Assembly: GCA_958296125.1 (NCBI GenBank)
Contig: OY282444.1
Span: forward strand, 4,125,623 to 4,189,622
DNA from: an uncultured Poribacteria bacterium
GTDB lineage: Bacteria > Poribacteria > WGA-4E > PCPOR2b
DNA length: 64,000 nucleotides
Direction: 5' to 3'
Numbering within the stretch: the stretch's first letter is position 1; the number at the start of each line of letters is the position of its first letter. This document shows positions 8,053 to 17,159 of the stretch, piece by piece. The position numbers and the translations under genes are program-made. The notes beneath the pieces are model-generated. The model was not told where the DNA came from. It worked only from the letters and a program-made list of their open reading frames with translations, and did no database searches.

Positions 8053-9561
8053 ATGAAACAGCAGATTTTTTTTACCTGTTGTTTGCTTTTTATCTCAATT
8101 GGAGGTGCTGTAGGGCAATGGGTGAAAATAGATCCGGCGGAGATTGAGAAAATGATGCAGTTGCCTCAAGATAATTGGTTAAACCTAACACTGATGGGCA
8201 CGAAAATCGGATACGCCCATATCTATATGGAAAAATCAAGATATGAAGGTGAGGATGCCATTCGGGTGCGGGCTGACATGGTGATGGACCTCAAGCGCAC
8301 TGGCACCGGGTTGAGCCTCGCAACAACGCGAATCGCTTACGTCGGTATGGATCTGGTCCCTCGCTATTTTATTGCCACCTCCAATGAGACGGGCCAGGAG
8401 AAACGGGTTGAAGGACATGTCAGAAATGGTGTTGCTTACCTAGAGACAAGGCTTGCGGGAAAAACGACTCACACCCAGATGCCCATTTCAGCCGACACGA
8501 TTTTTGAACAGGTGATTGGTTACTTCCTGCTGCAACGTGGTATCCGGGTCGGTGATGCACATACCCTGCATGTATTCAATTTGGACCTCATGAAGCCCGT
8601 GAAAACGGTTGTCAGCGTTTTTCGAGAAGACCAGATCGAATTTGACAGCAAGATGGAGCCGGTCTACGTTATCAAGTGCACTATGGACATCATGGGCGGC
8701 CTCACGACAACCGAGTGGTTAGGACACGATGGCACAACTTATCGGATAGAGGTCGGGCTGATGGGGCTAAAAATGGTCTTGGCAAAGACCGATATGCAAA
8801 CAGCACTCGGTGAATCAGGAGAAGTTGACGTTATCCTGAATACAAAGATTTTTGCTCAAGGGAGCCCCCCAACTCCCCGTGCCCGTCGTTTCAAAGCGCG
8901 TTTGCAGTTGACCGAGGGGCAGTTGGACAAGGCAGTGATAAGCGATAGCCGTCAGAAACTGAACGTTGATAATGACTCACGCCATGGGGTGCTCGAAATC
9001 AACGTACCCGTAATTGATAGCGCGGAAACGCCGAATCTGCCGATACAAGATCGACATGGCAATGCGGAACTCGCGCCATTCTTGAAATCGACCGTGTATA
9101 TCCAAGCGGAGCACCCAATGATTTGGTCAAAAGCCGTTGAGGTGCTTGATGGGGAGCTGAATGCCTGGAAATCCGCCGAGAAACTGTGCCTATGGGTGTA
9201 TAAAAGCATCCATGACAAGAACCTGAAGGTTGGGTTTGGATCAGCATTACAGACGTTAGAATCGCTGGAGGGAGATTGCACTGAACATACGGTCCTAATG
9301 ATTGCGATGGCACGCTCCGTTGGTATCCCTGCGCGCGTTTGCGCGGGGCTTGTATTTCAGCATGACGCTTTCTACTACCATTTTTGGCCCGAAGTGTATG
9401 TGGGCGAGTGGGTAGCGATGGAGCCAACGCTTGGTCAAACTCAGGCAGATGCAAACCATATTCAACTCGCCGGCAGCAAGTTGGAATCTGACTCCATGCT
9501 GGAGTTCGGCGAAGGGGTGATACGGACACTGAATCAGCTTGAGATTGAGGTGCTTGAGTGA
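8053..9561 (+). CDS. Exported transglutaminase-like protein
   Basis: A 502-residue product. MKQQIFFTCCLLFISIGGAV, followed by GQ, is a cleavable signal peptide, so it acts outside the cytoplasm. The first ~340 residues are an unassigned beta-rich region. Residues ~380-480 are a transglutaminase-like (papain-fold) domain: GDCTEH with Cys409, FYYHFWPEVYVG with His443, then WVAMEPT. The third residue, usually Asp, is Glu457. Bacterial members may hydrolyse or cross-link peptide bonds; the specific activity is unknown. ATG 8053 is preferred over GTG 8011 because it opens the signal peptide and GAGGGA lies 11 nt upstream. It overlaps the C25 peptidase gene in GTGA, so the two are translationally coupled. 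Confidence 0.82.
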   Translation: MKQQIFFTCCLLFISIGGAVGQWVKIDPAEIEKMMQLPQDNWLNLTLMGTKIGYAHIYMEKSRYEGEDAIRVRADMVMDLKRTGTGLSLATTRIAYVGMDLVPRYFIATSNETGQEKRVEGHVRNGVAYLETRLAGKTTHTQMPISADTIFEQVIGYFLLQRGIRVGDAHTLHVFNLDLMKPVKTVVSVFREDQIEFDSKMEPVYVIKCTMDIMGGLTTTEWLGHDGTTYRIEVGLMGLKMVLAKTDMQTALGESGEVDVILNTKIFAQGSPPTPRARRFKARLQLTEGQLDKAVISDSRQKLNVDNDSRHGVLEINVPVIDSAETPNLPIQDRHGNAELAPFLKSTVYIQAEHPMIWSKAVEVLDGELNAWKSAEKLCLWVYKSIHDKNLKVGFGSALQTLESLEGDCTEHTVLMIAMARSVGIPARVCAGLVFQHDAFYYHFWPEVYVGEWVAMEPTLGQTQADANHIQLAGSKLESDSMLEFGEGVIRTLNQLEIEVLE

Positions 9562-12500
9562 AGTTTGGTATTCGTCAAGCAAACAAGTTCTGGTTTCGTC
9601 GCCCCGATGCTTTGATCGGGACTTACAAAACTGTGGATCCACGATTCCGTAAGCATTGGAACACCACAACAGGATCGGGATTTACATGTGCTTACCCCAA
9701 GGGCTTAGCGGTTCATTTACGTATCACGTTTTACACGCTTCTAATCTGCTGGTTTTCTGTCGTTACCGTCGCCGCCAAATCTCCGCTACAAATCATTCAA
9801 GCAAACACGGATAGTCTCCTTATCAAATTTGAGGCACCGACGCTGCAATTCAGTTCGCAAGCAATCAATGGACGTGCCTTTACGAGGATTTCTTTCACCG
9901 GGGCAACCCTCACGATGGATGTGGGATGCCCTAGCCTCCCTGTTTACCCACGATTAATTGGTATTCCCGTTGATGCCTCACCGCATGCGACCGTAATTGA
10001 TTCCCGGCTTGAAGTCCGCCAAACCGAGCGCATTATCCCCGCCCAACCACCGGGGCTCGCCACCCGTCAACCGACACCCATCATTGACATGGACTTTTAT
10101 CGACGGGATCGTCCCCAACCGATCAAGCTTGTCGAAGTTACGCCGATTGGGTTTATTCGTGGACAGCGGGTGGCACGCCTCCAGATTCAACCGATTCAGT
10201 ATAATCCTGCCAGATCGCAGCTCAAAATCTATCACGAACTGTTGATCCGCATCCACTTCAATGCGATCCCTGCCCCTCCCCGGTCCTATCGCGATTCAAA
10301 GCAACTTGCTGCTCCCTCCCGTGCCATGGAATCATCGCGGACTTTTGAGCAACTCTTTCAGGCAAAGCTGCTCAATTATAATCAGGCGAAGGCATGGCGA
10401 CGCTCACCTCAAGGTGTGCTGGCCGCCCCCACCGCGCAGCACGCTAGCGAACCTTCAAATAGATATAAAATCCTGATTAATCTAACGGGGATTTATAAAA
10501 TAACATATAACGAGTTCAGGCGCGCCGGTGCCAATCCGGCGCATATTGAGCTTGAGACCCTTAAAATGGAAAGCCGTGGACGGCGGGTCGGTCTTCACAT
10601 ATTTGATAGCGATGCAGACGGCCGGCTCGATCGGGACGACTCGATTGTGTTTTACGGGCAAGCACTTATCAGGGATAAGTTTACCGACACTAATGTGTAT
10701 TGGTTGAGTTGGGGCGGCGTTGGTCGTTCACAGGTCCTTGTTAGGGACGCTGCCCCAAAAACACCGAATGCGCCCACCCCGTTTGCTTTCAAGGAAACTG
10801 AACGCTTTGAACAGGACCGTAAGTATGACCGGCTGGTTGATGTGAAATCTGAGTTGGCGGACCACTATTTCTGGGAAAGCCTGACGGGTGGAGCAGACAG
10901 CAGGTTCAACCAGAAGGATTTCCCGATTCAACTGCCCCATGCAGCACCACAAGGGCAAATGAATCGGGATGCCGAGGTTCGTATTAAGTTTCAAGGGGCA
11001 TCGCGCGAAAGGAATGCCAGACATCAGGCGCGCATTCTGTTTAACGATGGACAACTTGGACCAGTTGCCGAGTGGCGGCAGCAAGCCGCACCACTCATTG
11101 AGCGTAAAATCGAACCGTCGCGATTTGTGCATCCGGAGGATACTGATGTTCTGAGGATTATATCCGAAGACCGTAATGGCACCCCGCCAGGCGAACCTGA
11201 TTTCTATCTGGATTGGTTTGAAATCGATTATTGGCACACCTTTGCGGCATCCGATGGAGTGCTTGCGTTTAACTCAGAAACCGAGCCAAGAAGGACCGGG
11301 CCCGTTCACTACCGCATAACAAACTTTCATCACCCCAATGTCGATGTGTATCAGATCCGCGACGGGAGTATCGTTGCAAAACTCACTAACGGTCGGGTTG
11401 AACGCAAGGACGCGACTTTCCAGCTGACCTTCGAGGATAATGTGACAGCACCAGTCGGCTACTTTGTGGTTGAGCGGGGGCACTATGCTCAGGTGGATCA
11501 TATTGTCCTTGCCAAGTCGTCGGTAATCAGCAATCCCGCAAACCAAGCGGATTACATCATTATCTCTCACAGTGACTTTATCAAGGGTATCCAGCCGCTC
11601 GCAGTCTTTCGGCGGTCACAGGGGTTATCCGTTATGGTCGTTGATGTTGAAGAGGTGTATGATCAGTTCAACCACGGGATTTTCAGCCCCCTCGCCATCC
11701 AGAGGTTTTTACATTACGCCTACACCCATTGGCGTGCCCCCAAGCCAACCTATGTCCTGTTAGTCGGCGATGCACACTATGACTATAAAGGGGCAACTGT
11801 CAAGCTATATCGGGGTGCATTTAACAGGGACTACGCCCTCTACCCAATCTACGTGCCGACGTTTCACGGTTGGGCTCCGGCGAGTGGGGAAACCGCGATG
11901 GATCACCGTTTTGTCACCATCAGCGGCGATGACCCTCTGCCGGATATGTTTATTGGGCGTTTACCAGTGCAGTTGACACAGGAGTTGAGTGATATGGTGC
12001 AAAAGATTATCGATTATGAGGCAAAGCGGCAGAACGGCTTATGGCAGGGCAGGTTGATGCAAGTCGCAGATAATGAGGTGGATAACGTCGGGGACGACAT
12101 TTTTGAGCAAACCCGCGAACAACTCGTTGAGGAACATATTCCCGTCGGCTACGACACCCGCAAGGTTTACCTGCGCCAAATTGGGAGTTCGGAGCGCACC
12201 ACCCAAGCTATCTTGACGACAATCGATGAGGGTGTCCTCGTCGTCGAATATTCGGGGCACGGTGGCACCCAAACGTGGGCGGATGAGGGCATTTTCCGCA
12301 TCGCGGATGCAGAGGGTTTGCGAAATGCACACCTACCGTTTATTATCACAACGACGTGTCTCAATGGACAATTTGATCAGCCCCTGCAATTTGGGCAACG
12401 CAGTTTAAGCGAACAATTCCTGATGGGAAGTGGCGGTGCCATCGGTGTCTTGAGCGCGACCCGTTTGACCTTTGCAACAGTCAATGCGGAGTTCGATAAA

Positions 12501-15500
12501 AATCTTTTTACCTCCATCTTCACCGTTACCCCTCCGACACTCGGCGCAATTATCGCTGAGGCAAAGACGCAGTTTATGATGACCGCTCCACAGCTGTGGA
12601 TTCCCGACGTAATGCAATACACCCTCTTCGGCGATCCGGCGACGCGTCTCGCTGTGCCAGCACTGGAGATTCAGGTCGAGTTGGAGCAAGTTGCAGTCGA
12701 TCCGAACAAAGAACTAATCATTCGCCACAACATTGTTGGGCAGCGTCAATTTTCACCAATTACAGGAGGAGTCGAGTTTCACAAGGTGCCCAATTTCAGC
12801 ACAGGGACAATGTCGGCAGTAGCACTGTTTGCGAACGACTTGGAGGATAATTCGCTCAACGATCTACCGGGACAAAAGACTGGTATCCAAGTATGGCAGG
12901 GTGAGTTTGGCGCGATTCGTATCCCCATTCCAGAAGATGTTGCCCCCGGACGGGGTATCGTTCGCCTCATGGCTTTCGATGATCAGCGGACAGCGGTGGG
13001 CGGCAAAAAGTTTTGGACGTATCAACCCGCCATCCTCGAAGTCCGCGAAGATCTTGATCCACACATCACCAACACATTAAATCTTTCCGCGTTGATAGTG
13101 GACAATGAAGGGCCTCCGGGACTAAAGTCAATAGAAGCGGTTTGGAGTGACACTGTGGAATCCAAGGAACGCACGGTGGCGATGATACCCCATCCTGCAC
13201 CGCCGGCCCCCGCGGTAAACGGTGGGCGGTGGTATAAGCTGCATACCGCCATTCCCCTGCCGAAAGGCGGCCAGACGGTGCAGTATCAAATCGTGGTGAC
13301 CGATCGCACCAACCATACCATCAGGACCGACAAAAAATCACTCAAGGTGCCCGAAGGGGCGAATATCGCCATCGCTTCGGCAGCAAGTGCTCCCCTCCGC
13401 TACACCTTTTCAAAGGAGAAGAAAGCCCACACACTTACCGCTAAACTTGTCAACGATGGTGGGCACAAAATCGATGTCGCCATCGAAGTTTGGTTCGCGG
13501 AAGGGGGGTTGGATCGGAATGGGGACGGTCAAATCGACCCTGAAGCAGATGTGCTTGGACGGGTCTGGGTCAGCACCGATGCGTGGCATTCAGGGGAGAC
13601 GCATCTTCAAGAAACGACAGCGACATTAATCCTCGCTGAACCGTTGTCCACCGGCTTTCATCAGATCTATGTCTTCGCGGATCCAGAATCGCCCGACGAT
13701 AATCACGAGGATGGGGTTATCGGCAAGCTCGACGAGCCCCGATCATTTGATAACAAAGGGTCCCAATCTTTCGTAGTCAACGAATTTACCTTGAAGGCGG
13801 ATGAAGAGCTCACCGCATTCAGTTTGGATCGGGTATTTGATGTTGTATTCCCAACTGGAGCTACCCCTGAACGCACAACAACGTTTTCCATCAATACAAT
13901 CGAACCGCCCATCTCATTTCAGCCCGACCTTCGTTTTGCCTCGCTGCCCCGTGTGCCAGCCTCGCGAAGCGGAGCATACCAAGTTGAATTGTATGCCGAG
14001 GCAGAACGATTGGTCCAGCCAGCGGGGCTCAAGTTCCGTTTCGATCTGGCTGCTTTGAAAGATTACTTGCAGACAAATTGGGGCCTGAATTCTGAAGCGG
14101 TGGAATTCAATGCCGCCCTACAAAGCGAAGTCGAAAATCTCGCGATCTATCAATGGCAAGCGGGTATTAACGCTTGGAAGTGGGTTCCCTCCGAGGTTGT
14201 GCGCGATCCTACCGGAAACTTGGTTTCGGAAAAATTTGCGACACCAACACAAGCCGAAAACGCAAGTGTTCAAAGATTACGAACCTCTTATATTCGCGTC
14301 AGTCCAAGCCTCACGCCGACAGGAAAATGGGCAATCCTTTTCCTCGATGCAGATCGGTATCGAGTCCTGCTTCAAAAAAAGGGTAAAAGTGAAACCGAAG
14401 AACTTAACCAAACCGGGCGCATCGATCAACCCCTCAGAGACGAGGGATTTGGGATCGAGTTAGAGATTCCTCGCCTTGGGGGAACAGACAGACTAGGCAG
14501 AAATCTGGTCTTTGAATTCGGCGATGTGTTGACTTTTGAAACTGATGTTGGTCCAAACGGGGGAAGTGTTGGTGTCTCTGCACTGCGGCACACCAACCGT
14601 GGCGAAGGTTCTGCACATGTAAACATCGGGCCGAAAAATCAAATCAGCGGCAAAGGGGGTCAGACCGACGTTAATCATTGGCTGATTTTCTTCCGAGATA
14701 GCGAACACTTTGAATTACGAAATGCACAAAACGAGTTCGCTTTCCATACGACAGGAAAGCCCGCTGTGGGGAAGGTTAACCAGCTTTTGATTCTTGACAA
14801 CCTCGGAATCGAGGTGCTTGTCACGGCCCCGATGGGTTCGGGATTCAAAGGGACCGACACCCCGTCTTTCGAGTTTGGAGACAAGTTCAAGTTCAGCCAG
14901 ACGATTGTGGGCATCATCTCCGCAAAGACCAGAGAACTCTCGACTTTTGCGCTAATGCAGAGTTCAGACTTAGAGCCTCCCAAAATCCAGCTCTGGGTGG
15001 GTGGGGAAATACCTAAGTCCGGCAGCGTCATCCCCCCCCGCCCTGAAATCGCCTTCCTCTTGACGGATGAAAACGGGGTGGATTTGGACCGCTTCAACCT
15101 AGCTGTAAGTAAGGACGGAGGGGCGTTTGAAACGATTAAGGACCTTGAGGTTAGCGGCGGGCAGATGACATCGGTTTCCATCCGCTACAAGCCAACGCTG
15201 TCTATCGGCCGCTATCGTTTCAGAATCAGAGCAAACGACCTCACCGGGAATAGATTTGGTGGCAAAGACGGATTTCGTGAATTTACCTTCTCTGTGGAGG
15301 AGCAACCCGATCTTGAACCGCCAACGGTTGAAATCCGTGTCAACGATGAGGTGCTGACGGATGGAGCGATTATACGTGAACAACCGAAAATTGAGATTCT
15401 GATCACTGACGAAAGCGAAATCAGTCCAACGACGATTCAATATGCCTTCGGTTCGACAAATAGCCCACTGTTTCCACTGCCTGAAGATCGCTACAAACTT

Positions 15501-15941
15501 CAGTTCGATGTCGCCCAACCAACACAAGCGCGGATTGCCTTTGAACCCGATCTGTCAAATGACGAATACCAACTCCAGGTCCTCGCCACGGATGCCAGTG
15601 AAAACACGGTCGAATCACAAATCTACTGTTTCCGCCTTGAGGAGCCTGTGTCCATCACTCACCTATTGAATGTGCCGAATCCCATGCGCACCCATACGGT
15701 TTTTACCTATAATCTTGCACAGGCGCCAGACCAAGTCACAGTCAAAATTTATACCGTGAGCGGGAGGCTCATCCGGACAATCGAAGATGCCTCAGCAAGA
15801 CGGGGCTACAACGAGACCGACTGGGATGCTCGTGATGAGAATAGGGAACGTTTGGCAAATGGTGTCTACTTCTACAGAGTTATCGTCGAAAAAGATGGGC
15901 ACAAAAGCGAAAAAATCGGACGACTGGCAATTTTGTGGTAA
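9558..15941 (+). CDS. Giant C25 (gingipain/PorU-like) cysteine peptidase with C-terminal sorting domain
   Basis: A 2127-residue exported protein. The hydrophobic export segment is LRITFYTLLICWFSVVTVAA at about residues 55-75, after an odd N-terminal stretch partly made of a dispersed repeat. Residues ~80-270 look like a C25 propeptide (GCPSLPVYPRLIGIPVDA). The caspase-like catalytic domain spans ~670-1060, with EYSGHGGT giving His901 and FIITTTCLNGQF giving Cys934. Later beta-sandwich domains include two similar ones, each beginning DLEPP (near 1805 and 1915). The last ~90 residues (VPNPMRTHTVFTYNL ... NGVYFYRVIV) are a FlgD-like, T9SS-type sorting domain. The start is uncertain: GTG 9558 overlaps the upstream stop. 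Peptidase or sortase roles are both possible; PorU of known T9SS is about half this length. Confidence 0.85.
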   Translation: MKFGIRQANKFWFRRPDALIGTYKTVDPRFRKHWNTTTGSGFTCAYPKGLAVHLRITFYTLLICWFSVVTVAAKSPLQIIQANTDSLLIKFEAPTLQFSSQAINGRAFTRISFTGATLTMDVGCPSLPVYPRLIGIPVDASPHATVIDSRLEVRQTERIIPAQPPGLATRQPTPIIDMDFYRRDRPQPIKLVEVTPIGFIRGQRVARLQIQPIQYNPARSQLKIYHELLIRIHFNAIPAPPRSYRDSKQLAAPSRAMESSRTFEQLFQAKLLNYNQAKAWRRSPQGVLAAPTAQHASEPSNRYKILINLTGIYKITYNEFRRAGANPAHIELETLKMESRGRRVGLHIFDSDADGRLDRDDSIVFYGQALIRDKFTDTNVYWLSWGGVGRSQVLVRDAAPKTPNAPTPFAFKETERFEQDRKYDRLVDVKSELADHYFWESLTGGADSRFNQKDFPIQLPHAAPQGQMNRDAEVRIKFQGASRERNARHQARILFNDGQLGPVAEWRQQAAPLIERKIEPSRFVHPEDTDVLRIISEDRNGTPPGEPDFYLDWFEIDYWHTFAASDGVLAFNSETEPRRTGPVHYRITNFHHPNVDVYQIRDGSIVAKLTNGRVERKDATFQLTFEDNVTAPVGYFVVERGHYAQVDHIVLAKSSVISNPANQADYIIISHSDFIKGIQPLAVFRRSQGLSVMVVDVEEVYDQFNHGIFSPLAIQRFLHYAYTHWRAPKPTYVLLVGDAHYDYKGATVKLYRGAFNRDYALYPIYVPTFHGWAPASGETAMDHRFVTISGDDPLPDMFIGRLPVQLTQELSDMVQKIIDYEAKRQNGLWQGRLMQVADNEVDNVGDDIFEQTREQLVEEHIPVGYDTRKVYLRQIGSSERTTQAILTTIDEGVLVVEYSGHGGTQTWADEGIFRIADAEGLRNAHLPFIITTTCLNGQFDQPLQFGQRSLSEQFLMGSGGAIGVLSATRLTFATVNAEFDKNLFTSIFTVTPPTLGAIIAEAKTQFMMTAPQLWIPDVMQYTLFGDPATRLAVPALEIQVELEQVAVDPNKELIIRHNIVGQRQFSPITGGVEFHKVPNFSTGTMSAVALFANDLEDNSLNDLPGQKTGIQVWQGEFGAIRIPIPEDVAPGRGIVRLMAFDDQRTAVGGKKFWTYQPAILEVREDLDPHITNTLNLSALIVDNEGPPGLKSIEAVWSDTVESKERTVAMIPHPAPPAPAVNGGRWYKLHTAIPLPKGGQTVQYQIVVTDRTNHTIRTDKKSLKVPEGANIAIASAASAPLRYTFSKEKKAHTLTAKLVNDGGHKIDVAIEVWFAEGGLDRNGDGQIDPEADVLGRVWVSTDAWHSGETHLQETTATLILAEPLSTGFHQIYVFADPESPDDNHEDGVIGKLDEPRSFDNKGSQSFVVNEFTLKADEELTAFSLDRVFDVVFPTGATPERTTTFSINTIEPPISFQPDLRFASLPRVPASRSGAYQVELYAEAERLVQPAGLKFRFDLAALKDYLQTNWGLNSEAVEFNAALQSEVENLAIYQWQAGINAWKWVPSEVVRDPTGNLVSEKFATPTQAENASVQRLRTSYIRVSPSLTPTGKWAILFLDADRYRVLLQKKGKSETEELNQTGRIDQPLRDEGFGIELEIPRLGGTDRLGRNLVFEFGDVLTFETDVGPNGGSVGVSALRHTNRGEGSAHVNIGPKNQISGKGGQTDVNHWLIFFRDSEHFELRNAQNEFAFHTTGKPAVGKVNQLLILDNLGIEVLVTAPMGSGFKGTDTPSFEFGDKFKFSQTIVGIISAKTRELSTFALMQSSDLEPPKIQLWVGGEIPKSGSVIPPRPEIAFLLTDENGVDLDRFNLAVSKDGGAFETIKDLEVSGGQMTSVSIRYKPTLSIGRYRFRIRANDLTGNRFGGKDGFREFTFSVEEQPDLEPPTVEIRVNDEVLTDGAIIREQPKIEILITDESEISPTTIQYAFGSTNSPLFPLPEDRYKLQFDVAQPTQARIAFEPDLSNDEYQLQVLATDASENTVESQIYCFRLEEPVSITHLLNVPNPMRTHTVFTYNLAQAPDQVTVKIYTVSGRLIRTIEDASARRGYNETDWDARDENRERLANGVYFYRVIVEKDGHKSEKIGRLAILW
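9603..9620 (+). repeat. Hairpin-forming dispersed repeat inside the C25 N-terminus
   Basis: Arms CCCGAT and ATCGGG enclose GCTTTG. The surrounding ~9590-9700 stretch encodes the odd, non-hydrophobic leader of the C25 frame. It reads like the CCCGAT-rich repeats near 3660, so it was probably inserted between the original start region and the signal peptide. Confidence 0.5.
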
Positions 15942-16021
15942 CGGCGTGAGCCAATCGGTGAATCGCCAAATCAAGTTACGGTTTTAACGTGCTAACCCAT
16001 TTCTAACTATCCTGCTTTTCC

Positions 16022-16050
16022 TTGCACTTTACATGGAGATCGGTTATAAT
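16022..16050 (+). promoter_or_regulatory. Promoter of the hem-ccm gene block
   Basis: TTGCAC (16022-16027) is followed after 17 nt by a perfect TATAAT (16045-16050). It sits 113 nt upstream of hemB in the 221-nt gap after the C25 gene, and nothing else in that gap looks like a promoter. Confidence 0.75.
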
Positions 16051-16060
16051 GTACCGATCT
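16037..16060 (+). promoter_or_regulatory. Perfect inverted repeat centred on the -10 box (putative operator)
   Basis: AGATCGGT (16037-16044) and its exact complement ACCGATCT (16053-16060) flank the 8 nt TATAATGT. The -10 hexamer is therefore enclosed by the palindrome. A dimeric regulator bound here would block RNA polymerase. Which regulator and what signal (heme, iron, oxygen) cannot be told from the sequence. Confidence 0.6.
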
Positions 16061-16162
16061 TTTATACAACTTGTGGTCAGGTCAAATGTCCTCAAATGCT
16101 CCGTTTATTCTGAACTATGAAAATATCTCCGAAGCCACAATCAATTGCCTCAAGGAGTAATT

Positions 16163-17140
16163 ATGAGTCACTTTCCGATTTATCGTCCGAGACGGCTTCG
16201 TGCTAACGAGAATCTCCGACGGCTTGTTCGAGAGACACAGCTTTCTGTTGATGACTTAATCTACCCGATGTTTGTCGTCCACGGGGTTGATGTTGCATCG
16301 GAAATCCCATCAATGCCAGGGTGTTACCAATACTCGGTCGATCGGCTCGTTAGGGCAGCGAAGGAGTTAGCGGCACTTCGCATTCCGGGGGCGCTCTTAT
16401 TCGGGATTCCAGAATCCAAAGATTCGATCGGCTCTGAAGCCTATGCTGACGATGGCATTATCCAGCGTGCCGTGCGAGCCATTAAGGATGCAGTCCCTGA
16501 GTTGCTCGTAATAACCGATGTTTGCCTCTGCGAATATACAGACCATGGGCATTGTGGTGTCATCCATGAGGGGGAGGTGCTGAACGACCCGACGTTGGAG
16601 TTGTTGATCAAAGAGAGCCTATCGCACGCCCACGCCGGCGCAGATGTCATCGCCCCATCCGACATGATGGACGGTAGAGTTGGGGCTATCCGCAAGGCGT
16701 TGGACGAAAACGGATACGATCAAACCCCCATCATGGCGTATTCCGCAAAATATGCGTCCGCGTTTTACGGTCCCTTCCGAGAGGCGGCAGAATCCGCCCC
16801 GCAGTTTGGCGATAGACGCGCGTATCAGATGGATCCACCGAATGTGGAGGAAGCGTTGCGGGAGGTTGCTCTGGACATTGAGGAGGGTGCCGATATCCTC
16901 ATGGTCAAACCTGCGCTGTCTTATCTTGATGTACTCAGTCAGGTAAAAGCGCGTTTTCAGGTGCCTGTTGCCGCATACAATGTGAGCGGGGAGTACGCGA
17001 TGATTAAAGCCGCTGGACAAAACGGTTGGATCGACGAAAAGCGGGTTGCCCTTGAGGTGCTCACTAGCATTAAGCGTGCAGGCGCAGATATAATCTTGAC
17101 CTACTTTGCAAAATCGGTTGTGGAATGGCTTACAGAATAA
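16163..17140 (+). CDS. hemB: Delta-aminolevulinic acid dehydratase (porphobilinogen synthase)
   Basis: This enzyme condenses two 5-aminolevulinate molecules to porphobilinogen, in the cytoplasm. Length is 325 aa, usual for the family. Zinc-type ligands are present in [14 protein letters not shown] (three Cys). The two active-site lysines lie in [15 protein letters not shown] and in [21 protein letters not shown]-like sequence (here [20 protein letters not shown]) is the substrate-lid region. ATG 16163 is chosen because AAGGAG lies 6 nt upstream. It is the first gene after the operator-like promoter and is followed 19 nt later by hemL. Confidence 0.97.
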   Translation: MSHFPIYRPRRLRANENLRRLVRETQLSVDDLIYPMFVVHGVDVASEIPSMPGCYQYSVDRLVRAAKELAALRIPGALLFGIPESKDSIGSEAYADDGIIQRAVRAIKDAVPELLVITDVCLCEYTDHGHCGVIHEGEVLNDPTLELLIKESLSHAHAGADVIAPSDMMDGRVGAIRKALDENGYDQTPIMAYSAKYASAFYGPFREAAESAPQFGDRRAYQMDPPNVEEALREVALDIEEGADILMVKPALSYLDVLSQVKARFQVPVAAYNVSGEYAMIKAAGQNGWIDEKRVALEVLTSIKRAGADIILTYFAKSVVEWLTE

Positions 17141-17159
17141 ACGAAAGGAAGAAAACACC

